A stretch of DNA of 64,000 bases from Catellatospora citrea (GTDB lineage Bacteria > Actinomycetota > Actinomycetes > Mycobacteriales > Micromonosporaceae), in assembly GCF_003610235.1 (NCBI RefSeq), contig NZ_RAPR01000001.1:2356001-2420000 (forward strand), given 5' to 3'. A program made the translations under genes and the position numbers. The first letter of the stretch is position 1, and the number at the start of each line of letters is the position of its first letter. Shown here piece by piece: positions 7,454 to 16,773 of the stretch. The notes below the pieces were generated by a model, which saw only the letters and a list, made by a program, of their open reading frames with translations, made no database searches and was not told where the DNA came from.

Positions 7454-8530
7454 TCAGTCCTTCTCCCAGAACGCCGGCCCGACCGGCACCTTGTAGTCGC
7501 CGGTCGCCACGAGGAAGCCCTCCTTGTCCACGCTGATGGGCAGCATGGGCAGGGACCGCGTCGCCGGGCCGAAGATCGGCCGGGCGTTGTCGGTGATGAG
7601 GAACTGGGACTGGTGGCAGGGGCAGAGCAGACGGTTGGTCTGCTGCTCGTACAGGCTCGCCGGGCAACCCGCGTGGGTGCAGATCTTCGAGTAGGCCACG
7701 AAGCTGCTCCAGGTGCTGCCCTGGTTGATCGTGTAGAGCTGGCCGTTCAGCTTCGCCGCGTCGTCCTCCCGGAGGTGGATGAGCAGCGTCGGCGAGTCGG
7801 CGTGGTGGTTGCTGGCCCCGCCCGGGATGTTCGGGAACACCGTGATCTGACCGCCGGTGCTCACCTCCTCGGGCCGCACCAGCGTGCCGTCGTCGTGCAT
7901 CAGCCGGATCGGGTTCTGCGGCGTGGCGCCGGCGAAGCCCGTCTTGAACAGGATGTCCGGGTGGTGCGGGTCCTTGATCAGCGCGCCGATCGGCACGGCC
8001 GCGGCCGCCAGGCCCAGCGGGGCCAGGCCGAGCAGCGACCACTTCAGGATCGGCCGCCGGCCCAGGCCCATCTCGTCGCCGAGGTACTGCAGCGTGGTGC
8101 CGGTGAGCTTCTGCTCCTCCGGCGACGACGGGCCGTCGTGCCGCTCCTGGATCGCGATCTCGTGCGGGAGCAGCTTCTTGCCCCAGGTCAGGATGCCCAG
8201 ACCGACGCCGACCAGGGCCAGCCCCAGGGTCAGGCCGAGGACCGGGGTGTAGTACTTGCTGGCGTGCGGGCCGAGCTGGTACTCCCACGGCCACCAGATG
8301 AAGGCGATCACGAACAGGGTCGACATGATGCCGGTGAGCAGGAAGAAGAAGGCGACGATGCGGGTCATGCGCCGCTCGCCCTTCGAGCCCGGCGGGTACT
8401 GCGGCTCGTAGTGGACGATCTCCACGCCGTCGCGCCGCGCGCCCTCGCGCACGATGTCGAACCTGGTCAGGTTCGGGTTGTCCAGGTCGACGCCGGCGGC
8501 GTCGCGCACCTGGGTGTTCGTGTCACTCAT
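7454..8530 (-). CDS. qcrA: Rieske iron-sulfur subunit of the bc1 complex, QcrA
   Basis: A 358-residue protein with three N-terminal membrane segments (TRIVAFFFLLTGIMS..., YYTPVLGLTLGLALVG, LLGLAPLGLAAAAVP), the actinobacterial form of the Rieske protein. The cluster-binding motifs CTHAGCP and CPCHQSQF lie in the last quarter, giving the two Cys and two His ligands of the [2Fe-2S] centre and the disulfide cysteines. It accepts an electron from quinol at QcrB and hands it to QcrC. The ATG overlaps the qcrC stop (ATGA) and qcrB follows after two bases, so translation is likely coupled. Confidence 0.96.
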   Translation of the reverse strand: MSDTNTQVRDAAGVDLDNPNLTRFDIVREGARRDGVEIVHYEPQYPPGSKGERRMTRIVAFFFLLTGIMSTLFVIAFIWWPWEYQLGPHASKYYTPVLGLTLGLALVGVGLGILTWGKKLLPHEIAIQERHDGPSSPEEQKLTGTTLQYLGDEMGLGRRPILKWSLLGLAPLGLAAAAVPIGALIKDPHHPDILFKTGFAGATPQNPIRLMHDDGTLVRPEEVSTGGQITVFPNIPGGASNHHADSPTLLIHLREDDAAKLNGQLYTINQGSTWSSFVAYSKICTHAGCPASLYEQQTNRLLCPCHQSQFLITDNARPIFGPATRSLPMLPISVDKEGFLVATGDYKVPVGPAFWEKD

Positions 8531-9351
8531 GACTTACCCGCAATCCACAGCGCTGCGAAAACCAGAGCCACGACGCCGACCAGGAAGATGGCCAGACCCT
8601 CGGTGACCGGGCCGAACCGGCCGAGGCCCCAGCCGCCCGGGTCGCTGTCGCTCTTCAGGTTCTGCACGTAGGCGATGATGTCGAACTTGTCCTGCGGCGA
8701 CAGCTCGTTGTCACCGAAGACCGGCATGTTCTGCGGTCCGGTGAGCATCGCCGCGTAGATCTGCCGGTCGGTGGCCGGCTCCAGGCTCGGGGCGAACTTG
8801 CCGCTGGACAGCGCGCCGCCACCGCCGGAGAAGGCGTGGCAGGACGAGCAGTTGATCCGGTACAGCTCACCGCCGCGGGCGATGTCGCCCTTGGACGCGA
8901 AGTCCTCACCCTCCGGGAGCTGAGGGCCGCCGCCCAGCTCCTGGATGTACGCGCCGAGCTGCCGGGCCTGGTCCACGGTGTACTGCGGGTCCTTGCGTTC
9001 GGCCTGTGCCTCCTGGCGGGCGGCCGGCATGCGGCCCGTCTCCACCTGGAACTCGACGGCCGCAGAACCGACGCCGATCAGGCTCGGACCGCGGCCGGCC
9101 ACGCCCTGCGCGTTCGCGCCGTGGCAGGTAATACAGCTCACGTCGTACAGCGCCTTGCCGGCCTCGGCGGCCGGGGTGAGCGGGGCGGCGCCCTGGGCTC
9201 CGCCGGGCGCGACGATCGCGTAGATGCCGCCCGCGAAGACCAGCGCGGCGAACATGCGCAGCGCCGAGTTCAGCCGCCGACGTGCTCGGCCGCGCTGCTT
9301 GGGCGCACCCGCCGCCGGGCGTGGGGTGTCTGGTGTCATGGCCGAGCTCAC
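8527..9351 (-). CDS. qcrC: Dihaem cytochrome c subunit QcrC
   Basis: A 274-residue membrane-anchored dihaem cytochrome c. An N-terminal membrane segment (about 32-50) is followed by two CxxCH haem sites, CITCH (73-77) and CSSCH (168-172), and a C-terminal membrane helix (about 246-266). The two-haem form replaces a soluble cytochrome c and wires bc1 directly to the aa3 oxidase, as in mycobacteria and corynebacteria. The start overlaps the ctaE stop by four bases. Confidence 0.96.
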   Translation of the reverse strand: MSSAMTPDTPRPAAGAPKQRGRARRRLNSALRMFAALVFAGGIYAIVAPGGAQGAAPLTPAAEAGKALYDVSCITCHGANAQGVAGRGPSLIGVGSAAVEFQVETGRMPAARQEAQAERKDPQYTVDQARQLGAYIQELGGGPQLPEGEDFASKGDIARGGELYRINCSSCHAFSGGGGALSSGKFAPSLEPATDRQIYAAMLTGPQNMPVFGDNELSPQDKFDIIAYVQNLKSDSDPGGWGLGRFGPVTEGLAIFLVGVVALVFAALWIAGKS

Positions 9352-9953
9352 ATCCGCTCCAGCAGGTAGATCATGAAGAAGAGGCCGACCCAGACCACGT
9401 CGACGAAGTGCCAGTAGTACGACACCACGATCGCCGAGGTCGCCTGCGCCGGCGTGAACCGTCCCATGGTGGTGCGGATCATGTAGATGATGAAGGCGAT
9501 CAGACCGCCTGTCACGTGCAGGCCGTGGAAGCCCGTGGTCAGGTAGAACATCGACCCGAACCCGTCAGCGTTGATCTTGATGCCCTCGCTGACCAGCACG
9601 CGGTACTCGTTCACCTGGCCGAGCACGAACGTCAGGCCCATCAGGAACGTGATGGTGAACCAGAGCCGCAGCCCGTACACGTCACCCCGCTCCGCGCGCA
9701 GCACGCCGATCTGACAGGTGATGGAGGACAGCACCAGGATCGTCGTGAAGAACACCGCGTACGGGAGATTGAGCACGTGGGAGTGCTGGATCCACTGATC
9801 GTAGTCCGCGGCGCGGATCGCGAAGAACATCGCGAAAAGCGCGGCGAAGAACATGAGTTCGCTGGAGAGCCACACGATCGTCCCGACGCTGACCATGTTG
9901 GGCCTGGTCAGGGAGTGGATCCTGCTCTTGTCGATGGCTGAGGCGGCAGTCAC
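9348..9953 (-). CDS. ctaE: Cytochrome c oxidase subunit III
   Basis: A 201-residue five-helix membrane protein: [21 protein letters not shown] at the N-terminus, [15 protein letters not shown] in the middle and [21 protein letters not shown] at the end are subunit III hallmarks. It stabilises the catalytic subunit I of the aa3 oxidase. The GTG at 9953 gives the standard N-terminus ([11 protein letters not shown]) and has AATAAT six bases upstream; ATG at 9980 is an alternative. It heads the qcrCAB operon and is divergent from the CtaG-like gene. Confidence 0.94.
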   Translation of the reverse strand: MTAASAIDKSRIHSLTRPNMVSVGTIVWLSSELMFFAALFAMFFAIRAADYDQWIQHSHVLNLPYAVFFTTILVLSSITCQIGVLRAERGDVYGLRLWFTITFLMGLTFVLGQVNEYRVLVSEGIKINADGFGSMFYLTTGFHGLHVTGGLIAFIIYMIRTTMGRFTPAQATSAIVVSYYWHFVDVVWVGLFFMIYLLERM

Positions 9954-10049
9954 GCGGTCATTATTGCCCCCTACCTGCATCGGTGAGCGTCGGGGTGCCT
10001 GGTTGGCGGCGTGTCGCGACCCGGCGAAGTGCCGCCGCCGACGACGGTC

Positions 10050-10055
10050 TAGCCT
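10050..10055 (+). promoter_or_regulatory. -10 box TAGCCT, leaderless promoter of the CtaG-like gene
   Basis: TAGCCT lies six bases before the second of two adjacent GTG codons (10062), which favours that start over 10059. Confidence 0.5.
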
Positions 10056-10061
10056 CGGGTG

Positions 10062-11090
10062 GTGCCGCCTGTCGATCATTTCATCGCGCTGACCTCGAAC
10101 ATTGCGACCTTGACCGCCGAGACTCCCCCGTTCACCGTGGCGACACTGGTGACCGGAGCCCGGCTCGACTCGTGGCTCGCGGTCGGCCTGCTGCTGGCGG
10201 GTGCGCTATATCTCTACGGCGCCCACCGGCTGCGAATGCGCGGCGACCGGTGGCCGGTGGGACGCACCATCGCCTTCCTCGGGCCCGGTCTGGGCACGCT
10301 GGCCCTGGTCACGGTGAGCGGGATCGGCGGCTACGACACCACGCTGCTGTCGGTGCACATGCTGCAGCACATGGCGCTGTCCATGGTCGCGCCGATCTTC
10401 CTGGCGCTGGGCGCGCCGGTGACGTTGGCCCTGCGTACCCTGCCCGCACGCCCTCGCCGCACCCTGCTGGCGGCGCTGCACAGCAAGGTCGCCGCGGTGC
10501 TGGCGTTCCCGCTGGTCGCGTTCGGCATCTTCGTGGCCAACCCGTTCGCGCTGTATTTCACCAGCCTGTACGAGCAGACGCTGCGGCACGAGTGGCTGCA
10601 CGAGGTGATGCACGCGCACTTCATCGCCACCGGCTGCCTGTTCTTCTGGCCCCTGCTGGGCCGCGACCCGCTGCCGGGACGCTGGCCCTATCCGGCCCGC
10701 GCGCTGCTGATGCTGTTGAGTGTTCCGTTTCACACCGTGCTCGGGCTCACCATCATGCAGCAGAAGACCCTCCTCGGCGGCGACTGGTATCCGTCGCTGA
10801 ACCTGTCCTGGATGGATCCCTGGGCCGACCAGGTGACCGCGGGCGGCGTGCTGTGGGCGGGCGGCGAGCTCGTCTCGGTCACCATGCTCGCGGTCCTCGT
10901 CGTCCAGTGGATCAAGCAGTCCCGCCAGGAGGCCGCCCGCATCGACCGCCAACTGGACCGCGAGGAGGCCGCGCAGGCGGCCATCGACTCGGCCAGAGCG
11001 GCCGGGTCGGCGGCCGGGTCGGCGCAGGCCGACGCGGACGGCGCACCGCACGACCACGAGATCACTTCACCGCTTAGGATGAGCGCATGA
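10062..11090 (+). CDS. CtaG-like cytochrome c oxidase assembly protein
   Basis: A 342-residue polytopic protein of the caa3-type CtaG family. It shows about eight membrane segments and the family's His/Met-rich helices ([36 protein letters not shown]), which probably bind copper for the CuB site of oxidase. The C-terminal 50 residues are a charged Ala-rich tail. It is divergent from ctaE and so belongs functionally to the respiratory cluster. The start codon is one of two consecutive GTGs; the TAGCCT spacing supports 10062. The 3' end overlaps the following ATG. Confidence 0.88.
   Translation: MPPVDHFIALTSNIATLTAETPPFTVATLVTGARLDSWLAVGLLLAGALYLYGAHRLRMRGDRWPVGRTIAFLGPGLGTLALVTVSGIGGYDTTLLSVHMLQHMALSMVAPIFLALGAPVTLALRTLPARPRRTLLAALHSKVAAVLAFPLVAFGIFVANPFALYFTSLYEQTLRHEWLHEVMHAHFIATGCLFFWPLLGRDPLPGRWPYPARALLMLLSVPFHTVLGLTIMQQKTLLGGDWYPSLNLSWMDPWADQVTAGGVLWAGGELVSVTMLAVLVVQWIKQSRQEAARIDRQLDREEAAQAAIDSARAAGSAAGSAQADADGAPHDHEITSPLRMSA
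11075..11080 (+). promoter_or_regulatory. -10 box TAGGAT, leaderless promoter
   Basis: TAGGAT is six bases before the receiver-like gene's ATG, inside the end of the CtaG-like gene. Confidence 0.45.
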
Positions 11091-11482
11091 GTACCAAGAC
11101 CGTCCTGCTCTACAGCGACGACCCGCAGGTCCGCGACCGGATGCGACTGGCCATCGGCGAGCACCCGACACCCGACCTCGAGGTCGAGTTCGTCGAGGCG
11201 TCCACCTACGCCGAGTGCGTCAAGCTGGTGGACGACTACGAGATCGATCTGCTGGTGCTGGACGGCGAGGCGACTCCGGGCGGTGGCCTGGGCGTGGCGC
11301 GTCAGCTCAAGGACGAGATCGACGAGTGCCCGCCCTGCTGTGTCGTCATCGCCCGCTCGGCCGACCGCTGGCTGGCGGCGTACGCCCGCGTCGACGCGAC
11401 GCTGGTGCACCCGCTGGACCCGATCGAGACCGCGAAGGTCATCGCTCCGCTCCTGAACGACGACTACGTCGTGGCCGCCTGA
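11087..11482 (+). CDS. Receiver-like protein lacking an output domain
   Basis: A 131-residue single domain with a CheY-like pattern: [13 protein letters not shown] gives the acidic pair after beta-1, and DLLVLDGEA places an Asp at the phosphorylation position. The Lys normally near the end of beta-5 is missing (VHPLDP in place of a KP pair), so ordinary phosphotransfer is doubtful. No kinase is adjacent. It lies between the oxidase assembly gene and trpD. A TAGGAT box is six bases before the ATG. Its role is unknown; it may be a protein-interaction module. Confidence 0.75.
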   Translation: MSTKTVLLYSDDPQVRDRMRLAIGEHPTPDLEVEFVEASTYAECVKLVDDYEIDLLVLDGEATPGGGLGVARQLKDEIDECPPCCVVIARSADRWLAAYARVDATLVHPLDPIETAKVIAPLLNDDYVVAA

Positions 11483-11523
11483 CGAGAGCACCGCGCGCCA
11501 CGCCCTTCACCCCTGGAGGCCCG

Positions 11524-12621
11524 ATGGGCGACCGGAACACCTGGCCCCACCTGCTCGGCGCGCTGCTGCGCCGCGAGGAGCTCACGCCGGACGACACGGC
11601 CTGGGCGATGGGCGAGATCATGTCGGGCGTGGCGACACCGGCGCAGATCGCCGGGTTCGCGCTGCTGCTGCGCGCCAAGGGCGAGACCGCCGGCGAGGTG
11701 TCCGGCCTGGTCGCGACGATGCTGGCGAACGCGGCCCCGCTGCCGCAGACCGACGAGCAGCGCACGGCCACCCTGGACGTGGTCGGCACCGGCGGCGACC
11801 AGGCGCACACGGTCAACATCTCGACGATGTCGGCGATCGTCGCCGCCGGCGCCGGAGCCCGGGTGGTCAAGCACGGCAACCGGGCCGCCTCCTCGTCCTG
11901 CGGCACCGCCGACGTGCTGGAGTTCCTGGGCATTCCGCTGGACCTCACCCCGGAGCAGGTGTCCGCCGTCGCCGAGGAGGCCGGCATCACGTTCTGCTTC
12001 GCGGCCACGTTCCACCAGGGCCTGCGCCACGCCGGCGGGGTGCGCCGCGAGCTGGGTGTGCCCACCGCGTTCAACTTCCTCGGCCCGCTGACCAACCCGG
12101 CCCGGCCGCGCGCGGGTGCGATCGGCTGCGCCGACGTCCGGATGGCCGGGGTCATGGCGCAGGTGTTCGCCGACCGCGGTGACACGGTCCTGGTGCTGTG
12201 CGGCGAGGACGGCCTGGACGAGTTCACCACCGCCGCCCCGACGCGCGTCTGGGTGGCTCGTGGCGGGCAGGTCACCCCCCTCACCGTCGACGCCGCCGAT
12301 CTCGGCGTGACCCGGTCCGCCGCGGGCGACCTGCGCGGCGGCGACGTGTCGCTCAACGCCGAGGTGGTGCGCCGCCTGCTGGGCGGGGAGACCGGCCCGG
12401 TGCGCGATGCCGTCCTGGTCAACACCGCGGCCGGGCTGACCGCCCACGACTGGGCGGTCAAGGGCGCGGGCCCCGCCGATCCGGATGCCCTCGTCGAGGA
12501 GCTGACCGACGCGCTGCACGCCAACATGCGTCGTGCCGCCGAGGCCGTCGACTCCGGCGCGGCGTCGGCCGTGCTGGAGCGCTGGATCACCGCCGCGGCG
12601 GCCGCGAAGTACGCCCAGTAG
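11524..12621 (+). CDS. trpD: Anthranilate phosphoribosyltransferase
   Basis: A 365-residue enzyme of tryptophan synthesis that transfers the phosphoribosyl group of PRPP to anthranilate. The PRPP loop GTGGD is at 88-92, the NIST site just after it, and [15 protein letters not shown] at 116-130 forms the anthranilate/Mg site. The N-terminal helical domain is complete. The ATG at 11524 is preceded by GGAGG. It stands apart from other trp genes, next to the respiratory cluster, as in mycobacteria and streptomycetes. Confidence 0.95.
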   Translation: MGDRNTWPHLLGALLRREELTPDDTAWAMGEIMSGVATPAQIAGFALLLRAKGETAGEVSGLVATMLANAAPLPQTDEQRTATLDVVGTGGDQAHTVNISTMSAIVAAGAGARVVKHGNRAASSSCGTADVLEFLGIPLDLTPEQVSAVAEEAGITFCFAATFHQGLRHAGGVRRELGVPTAFNFLGPLTNPARPRAGAIGCADVRMAGVMAQVFADRGDTVLVLCGEDGLDEFTTAAPTRVWVARGGQVTPLTVDAADLGVTRSAAGDLRGGDVSLNAEVVRRLLGGETGPVRDAVLVNTAAGLTAHDWAVKGAGPADPDALVEELTDALHANMRRAAEAVDSGAASAVLERWITAAAAAKYAQ

Positions 12622-12633
12622 CGCCGACATACG

Positions 12634-12681
12634 AAATGAAACCGGCCCCCTCCGCATCATCGGAGGGGGCCGGTTTCATTT
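12634..12681. terminator. Bidirectional terminator between trpD and ctaF
   Basis: Perfect 21-bp arms (12634-12654, 12661-12681) and a six-base loop. The A-run on one side and T-run on the other make it a good intrinsic terminator in both directions for two convergent genes. Confidence 0.9.
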
Positions 12682-12699
12682 GCTTTCGGTACGCGGGGC

Positions 12700-13125
12700 T
12701 CAGTGCTCCGCGGTGCGCCGGGTGCCGGTGTAGTACTCGAACAGCATGGCCGAGGTGGACAGCAGCACGCAGACGATGCCGAGCCCGATCAGCCACCACA
12801 TCCAGAACACCAGGCCGAGCGAGGCGATCAGCGCCGACACCGCGATGCCGAACGGCCAGTAGCTGCCCGGGCTGAAGAAGCCCAGCTCGCCGGCGCCGTC
12901 CGCGATCTCCGCGTCGAGCCGGTCCTCCGGGCGCGGGTCGATGCGCCGCGAGACGAACCAGAAGTATCCGCCGCACATCGTGCAGAGCAGGAACGACAGC
13001 ACCAGCGCGGTGGTGCCGATCCACTCGACCCCGCCCATGGACAGGTCGGTCCACCAGCCGTAGACGACCGCGGCGACGATCAGGAACAGCGCGACGCCGA
13101 TGAAGATGCGGTATTCGGTCTTCAT
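12700..13125 (-). CDS. ctaF: Cytochrome c oxidase subunit IV, actinobacterial type
   Basis: A 141-residue, four-helix protein. The first two helices (YRIFIGVALFLIVAAVVYGW; TALVLSFLLCTMCGGYFWF) and the SPGSYWPFGIAVSA segment are typical of the small actinobacterial oxidase subunit. It assembles with CtaC, CtaD and CtaE. It follows ctaC by ten bases on the minus strand, so the two form an operon. The catalytic subunit ctaD, often found with ctaC, is not between them. Confidence 0.92.
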   Translation of the reverse strand: MKTEYRIFIGVALFLIVAAVVYGWWTDLSMGGVEWIGTTALVLSFLLCTMCGGYFWFVSRRIDPRPEDRLDAEIADGAGELGFFSPGSYWPFGIAVSALIASLGLVFWMWWLIGLGIVCVLLSTSAMLFEYYTGTRRTAEH

Positions 13126-13135
13126 GTCTCCAGCC

Positions 13136-14005
13136 TCAGTTCGCGGTGCGCAGGGTCGGGAACGGCTCGGTCGTCGTGGCGTAGGGGACCTCGCCGATCG
13201 CCGTCAGCGCCTCCGGAGTGCTCTTGCCCGACTTCAGCGCCGCCACGAACTGCGCGTACTTCTCCGGCGTCACGGCCCGCAGCTCGAAGTTCATCATCGA
13301 GTGGTACGTGCCGCACAGTTCGGCGCACCGGCCGACGTAGCTGCCCGTCTGGATGACGTTGACCTCGAACTGGTTGATCACGTTGCCGGGGAAGACATCC
13401 CGCTTGAACAGCAGCTCCGGCACCCAGAACGAGTGGATGACGTCGTTGCTGTGCTCGACGAAGCGCACCGTCTTGCCGACGGGCACGACCACGACCGGGA
13501 TGTAGTTGCTGTCACCGGGCGTGCTCTCCACCTTCTCGGCGTCGAGGCCGGGGTTGGAGAGGTAGTTGAACTGCCAGTTCCACTTGAACGCGACGACCTC
13601 GACGGTGGCGTCCGGGTTCTTGGTCAGCCGGTTCACGTCGGTCTGCACGACGGCGGTGTAGTAGAACAGCACCGCGATCACCAGGAACGGCAGCACCGTG
13701 TAGAGGATCTCGATCGGCAGGTTGAACCGCGTCTGCGTGGGCAGGTCGGCGTCACCGCGCTTGCGGCGGTAGGCCGCCACGCACCAGAAGATCAGACCCC
13801 ACACGAAGACGCCCACCGCGAGAGCCGCGACGACCGAACCGACCCACAGGTCGTACATCCGCTCGGACTGCTCGGTGATGCCGCCCTGGGGCCAGCCGAA
13901 TCCATCGAACGCCGCGCCGACGTTGCACCCCGCGAGCAGCGTCACGGCGACGACCGACATCGCGCTCAAGCCGACGGCTCGCCTGCGGGCTCGTGTTGCG
14001 ACCAC
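13136..14005 (-). CDS. ctaC: Cytochrome c oxidase subunit II (CuA subunit)
   Basis: A 289-residue lipoprotein: signal peptide with lipobox LLAGC (C27), two membrane helices (about 53-78 and 97-120) and a cupredoxin domain. The CuA ligands are visible as H191, C227, E229, C231, H235 and M238 in the run CAELCGTYHSMM. It accepts electrons from QcrC and passes them to subunit I. It leads the ctaC-ctaF operon and is divergent from the cysteine desulfurase gene. Confidence 0.96.
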   Translation of the reverse strand: MVATRARRRAVGLSAMSVVAVTLLAGCNVGAAFDGFGWPQGGITEQSERMYDLWVGSVVAALAVGVFVWGLIFWCVAAYRRKRGDADLPTQTRFNLPIEILYTVLPFLVIAVLFYYTAVVQTDVNRLTKNPDATVEVVAFKWNWQFNYLSNPGLDAEKVESTPGDSNYIPVVVVPVGKTVRFVEHSNDVIHSFWVPELLFKRDVFPGNVINQFEVNVIQTGSYVGRCAELCGTYHSMMNFELRAVTPEKYAQFVAALKSGKSTPEALTAIGEVPYATTTEPFPTLRTAN

Positions 14006-14178
14006 CTGCTCCTGCCTCCCTTAGCAGCGCCACCTTCGGACGCACCGGTGAGGGGCGTGACCGACGGTCGCAGAGTACTTCACCCCGGGGCTCCGGCCGG
14101 GCCTGGGGTCGGCCCGGTGATCCGGCGTGTCCGCGGGAACTGGTGGCGGCGACGACTGCCGTCACCGCTAGATCACGA

Positions 14179-14184
14179 TACCGT
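14179..14184 (+). promoter_or_regulatory. -10 box TACCGT, leaderless promoter
   Basis: TACCGT lies six bases before the GTG chosen as start of the cysteine desulfurase and supports that start. Confidence 0.4.
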
Positions 14185-14190
14185 CGAGGG

Positions 14191-15372
14191 GTGGGAGATC
14201 CCCGGCAGGCCGGACCAATCGATCAGGGCGAGAACGTCCATGGCGCGTACTTCGATGCGGCGACCGCGACGCCGCTGCATCCGGCCGCGCGCGAGGCGCT
14301 GCTCGGCGCCCTCGACGACGGCTGGGCCGACCCCGGCAAGCTCTACACCCAGGCCCGCCGGGCGCGCCTGCTGCTCGACGCGGCGCGCGACACGTTCGCG
14401 CAGGTCCTGGGCGTACGCCCGGACGAAGTGACCTTCACCGGCAGCGGCACCACCGCCGTGCACGCCGCCGTCCTGGGTGGACTGGCCGGCCGCCGCCGCG
14501 CCGGAGCGACCCTGGTCCGCTCCGCGATCGAGCACTCGGCCGTGCTGCACGCCGGCGAGCGGCACGTGCGGTCCGGCGGCGCGGAGACCGAGGTGCCGGT
14601 GGACCGGCTGGGCCGGATCGACCTCGACGCGTGGGCGCGGGCGGTGTCGGCCCCCGGTGTGGCGCTCGCCTCACTGATCAGCGCGAGTCATGAGGTCGGC
14701 ACGGTGCAGCCCGTCGCCGCCGCCGCCGCGGCGTGCCGTGATTCCGGCGTGCCGCTGCATGTCGACGCCGCACAGTCACTCGGCCGGCTGCCCGTGCCGG
14801 ACGGCTGGTCCCTGCTGACCGGCTCGGCCCGCAAATGGGGCGGCCCGCCCGGAGCAGGCCTGCTGGTGGTGCGCAAAGGCACGCGCTGGGTGTCGCCGTA
14901 CCCCGCGGACGACCGCGAGTCCGGCCGCTTCCCCGGCGCGCCCGACCTGCCCGCGATCCTCGCCGCGGCGGCGTCGCTGCACGCGGTGCACGAGACCGCG
15001 GCGCAGGAGGGCAAGCGCCTGTCCGAACTGGTGGACCGGGTCCGCGCGACCGTCGCGGCGACCGTGCCCGACGTCGAGATCGTGGGCGACCCGGTGGACC
15101 GGCTGCCCCACCTCGTGACCTTCTCCTGCCTGTACGTCGACGGCGAGGCCCTGCTCACCGCCCTGGACCGGCGCGGCTTCGCGGTGTCGTCGGGTTCGGC
15201 CTGCACGTCCTCGACGCTCCAGCCCAGCCACGTGCTGGCCGCGATGGGCGTGCTGACCCACGGCAACATCCGGTTGTCGCTGCACCGCGACAGCACCGCC
15301 GAGCAGGTCGACCGGTTCCTGGCCGAGCTGCCCGGCATCGTCGCGGCGCTGCGGGCGGAGGTGGGCATGTGA
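14191..15372 (+). CDS. Cysteine desulfurase (class V aminotransferase family)
   Basis: A 393-residue PLP enzyme that takes sulfur from cysteine as a persulfide. FDAATATPLHP opens the fold, TGSGTTAVHAAVLGG holds the cofactor phosphate site, SASHEVGT the stacking His, SARKWGGPPG the PLP Lys and SSGSACTSST the catalytic Cys loop. The frame is open upstream to 13993, but GTG 14191, with TACCGT six bases before it, fits the family N-terminus. Its stop overlaps a TusA-family gene, so the persulfide probably goes to TusA. It is not beside suf or isc scaffold genes, which points to tRNA thiolation or another thio-transfer role; this is inference. Confidence 0.9.
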   Translation: MGDPRQAGPIDQGENVHGAYFDAATATPLHPAAREALLGALDDGWADPGKLYTQARRARLLLDAARDTFAQVLGVRPDEVTFTGSGTTAVHAAVLGGLAGRRRAGATLVRSAIEHSAVLHAGERHVRSGGAETEVPVDRLGRIDLDAWARAVSAPGVALASLISASHEVGTVQPVAAAAAACRDSGVPLHVDAAQSLGRLPVPDGWSLLTGSARKWGGPPGAGLLVVRKGTRWVSPYPADDRESGRFPGAPDLPAILAAAASLHAVHETAAQEGKRLSELVDRVRATVAATVPDVEIVGDPVDRLPHLVTFSCLYVDGEALLTALDRRGFAVSSGSACTSSTLQPSHVLAAMGVLTHGNIRLSLHRDSTAEQVDRFLAELPGIVAALRAEVGM

Positions 15373-15608
15373 CAGCCGACACCCCGGCCGACGTACTCGA
15401 CTGCCTGGGGCAGCGCTGCCCGCTACCGGTGATCGCGCTGGCCAAGCGGCTGCCCACGCTGCCCGTCGGCGCGGTCGTCCGGGTGCTCGCCGACGACCCG
15501 GCAGCCGCCGTGGACATCCCCGCCTGGTGCCGCATGCGCGCCCAGCAGTACCTCGGCGCGGTCTCCGTCGACGGCGCCCCCGCCTTCGACGTCCGCCGCC
15601 TCACCTGA
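15369..15608 (+). CDS. TusA-family sulfurtransferase
   Basis: A 79-residue two-layer alpha/beta protein with the defining CPxP site in CLGQRCPLPVIALAKRL; the Cys carries a persulfide. The GTG start overlaps the desulfurase stop by four bases, so the two are translationally coupled. The pair most likely forms a dedicated sulfur relay; the end acceptor is not visible here. Confidence 0.9.
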   Translation: MTADTPADVLDCLGQRCPLPVIALAKRLPTLPVGAVVRVLADDPAAAVDIPAWCRMRAQQYLGAVSVDGAPAFDVRRLT

Positions 15609-15646
15609 CCCGCTCCCGCCCGCGGGGCGCGCCTCCCGACCGAATA

Positions 15647-15705
15647 GACGCTGGCCTATCACATCGAGAATCCGACACTCAGATTCGATGTGATAGGCCA
15701 GCGTC
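15647..15705. repeat. Dispersed palindrome family A, copy 1
   Basis: 21-bp perfect arms (15647-15667, 15685-15705) containing GACGCTGGCCTATC, then further pairing past a bulge. Related hairpins with GACGTTGGCCTATC are at 24355-24420 and 52989-53049. This copy lies between convergent genes (tusA and the PfkB kinase) and could serve as their terminator. Confidence 0.8.
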
Positions 15706-15736
15706 GACAGAAGATCGGAGGCGCGTGCCCCGCGGG

Positions 15737-16711
15737 TCAGTTCAGGTGCGGGCGGATGTCGGCGGCGGCGTCGTCGCCGTAGGACTCGGCCAGGCGCTTG
15801 AGGAAGTTGTCCGGTTCAACCTCGTACTCCTGCGTGCCGACGGTCTCCAGGACGAGCGTGGCCAGCAGCGACCCGACCTGCGCGGCGCGCTCCAGGCCCA
15901 GACCCCAGGACAGCGCGGCGAAGAAGCCGGCCCGGAAGCCGTCGCCGACGCCGGTCGGGTCGTACACCTGGATCTCGCGGGCGACCGGCACCCGGATCGG
16001 CGCGAAGCCGCGGCCGGTGATCTGGACGCCGTTCTTGCCGAGCGTGGTGACCCGCACCTTGACCCGGTCCAGCACCTCGTCCGAGGTCAGGCCGGTCTTC
16101 TGCTCCAGCAGCGAGTTCTCGTACTCGTTGGTGAGCAGGTACTCCGCACCGTCGATGAGCTGGAGCACCTCGTCGCCGCCCATGCGGGCCAGCTGCTGGG
16201 ACGGGTCCGCGGCGAACGGGTATCCCCGGTCGCGGCACTCCTGCGAGTGGCGCACCATCGCCACCGGGTCGTTCGCGCCGACGATGACCAGGTCGAGGCC
16301 GTCGAGGCGGTGGTGCACCGGGGACAGCTCGATGTTGCGGGCCTCACTCATGGCGCCGGCGTAGAACGAGGCGACCTGGCACAGGTCCTCGTCGGTGGTG
16401 CAGACGAAGCGGGCGGTGTGCGCCACCTCACTGACGTGCACCGAGTCACAGTCGACGCCGTGGCGCTCCAGCCACGAGCGGTAGTCGGCGAAGTCCGCGC
16501 CGACCGCGCCGACCAGGGCCGGGCGCAGGCCGAGTTTGGCCATGCCGAAGGCCATGTTCGCCGCCACGCCGCCACGCCGGATCACGAGATCGTCGACCAG
16601 GAAGGACAGCGAGACCTTGTCCAGCTGGTCCGCGATGAGCTGGTCCGCGAAGCGGCCCGGGAAGTGCATCAGGTGATCCGTGGCGATCGATCCGGTAACG
16701 CAGATCTTCAT
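15737..16711 (-). CDS. PfkB-family carbohydrate/adenosine kinase
   Basis: A 324-residue ribokinase-fold kinase. GGVAANMAFGMAKLG is the N-terminal PfkB signature and DPTGVGDGFRAGFFAALSWG the C-terminal one, with the catalytic Asp in GVGD. The N-terminal FADQL...SFLVDD is like the actinobacterial adenosine kinase AdoK (Rv2202c), which sits at the same place next to ctaC in mycobacteria. A role in adenosine salvage is therefore likely, but another sugar or nucleoside cannot be excluded. AAGGTC before the ATG acts as a modest ribosome-binding site. Confidence 0.85.
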   Translation of the reverse strand: MKICVTGSIATDHLMHFPGRFADQLIADQLDKVSLSFLVDDLVIRRGGVAANMAFGMAKLGLRPALVGAVGADFADYRSWLERHGVDCDSVHVSEVAHTARFVCTTDEDLCQVASFYAGAMSEARNIELSPVHHRLDGLDLVIVGANDPVAMVRHSQECRDRGYPFAADPSQQLARMGGDEVLQLIDGAEYLLTNEYENSLLEQKTGLTSDEVLDRVKVRVTTLGKNGVQITGRGFAPIRVPVAREIQVYDPTGVGDGFRAGFFAALSWGLGLERAAQVGSLLATLVLETVGTQEYEVEPDNFLKRLAESYGDDAAADIRPHLN

Positions 16712-16773
16712 GGTTGACCTTCAGGTCGGCGAAAGATGGGCGCGGAAAGCGTACCGGTTGGCCGCCACACGAC

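Noticed and set aside
5865..8294. One 809-codon minus-strand frame covering qcrB and most of qcrA
   Set aside because: The part beyond 7451 is out of frame with qcrA, which has its own Rieske motifs; the first ATG after the qcrA stop is the true qcrB start.
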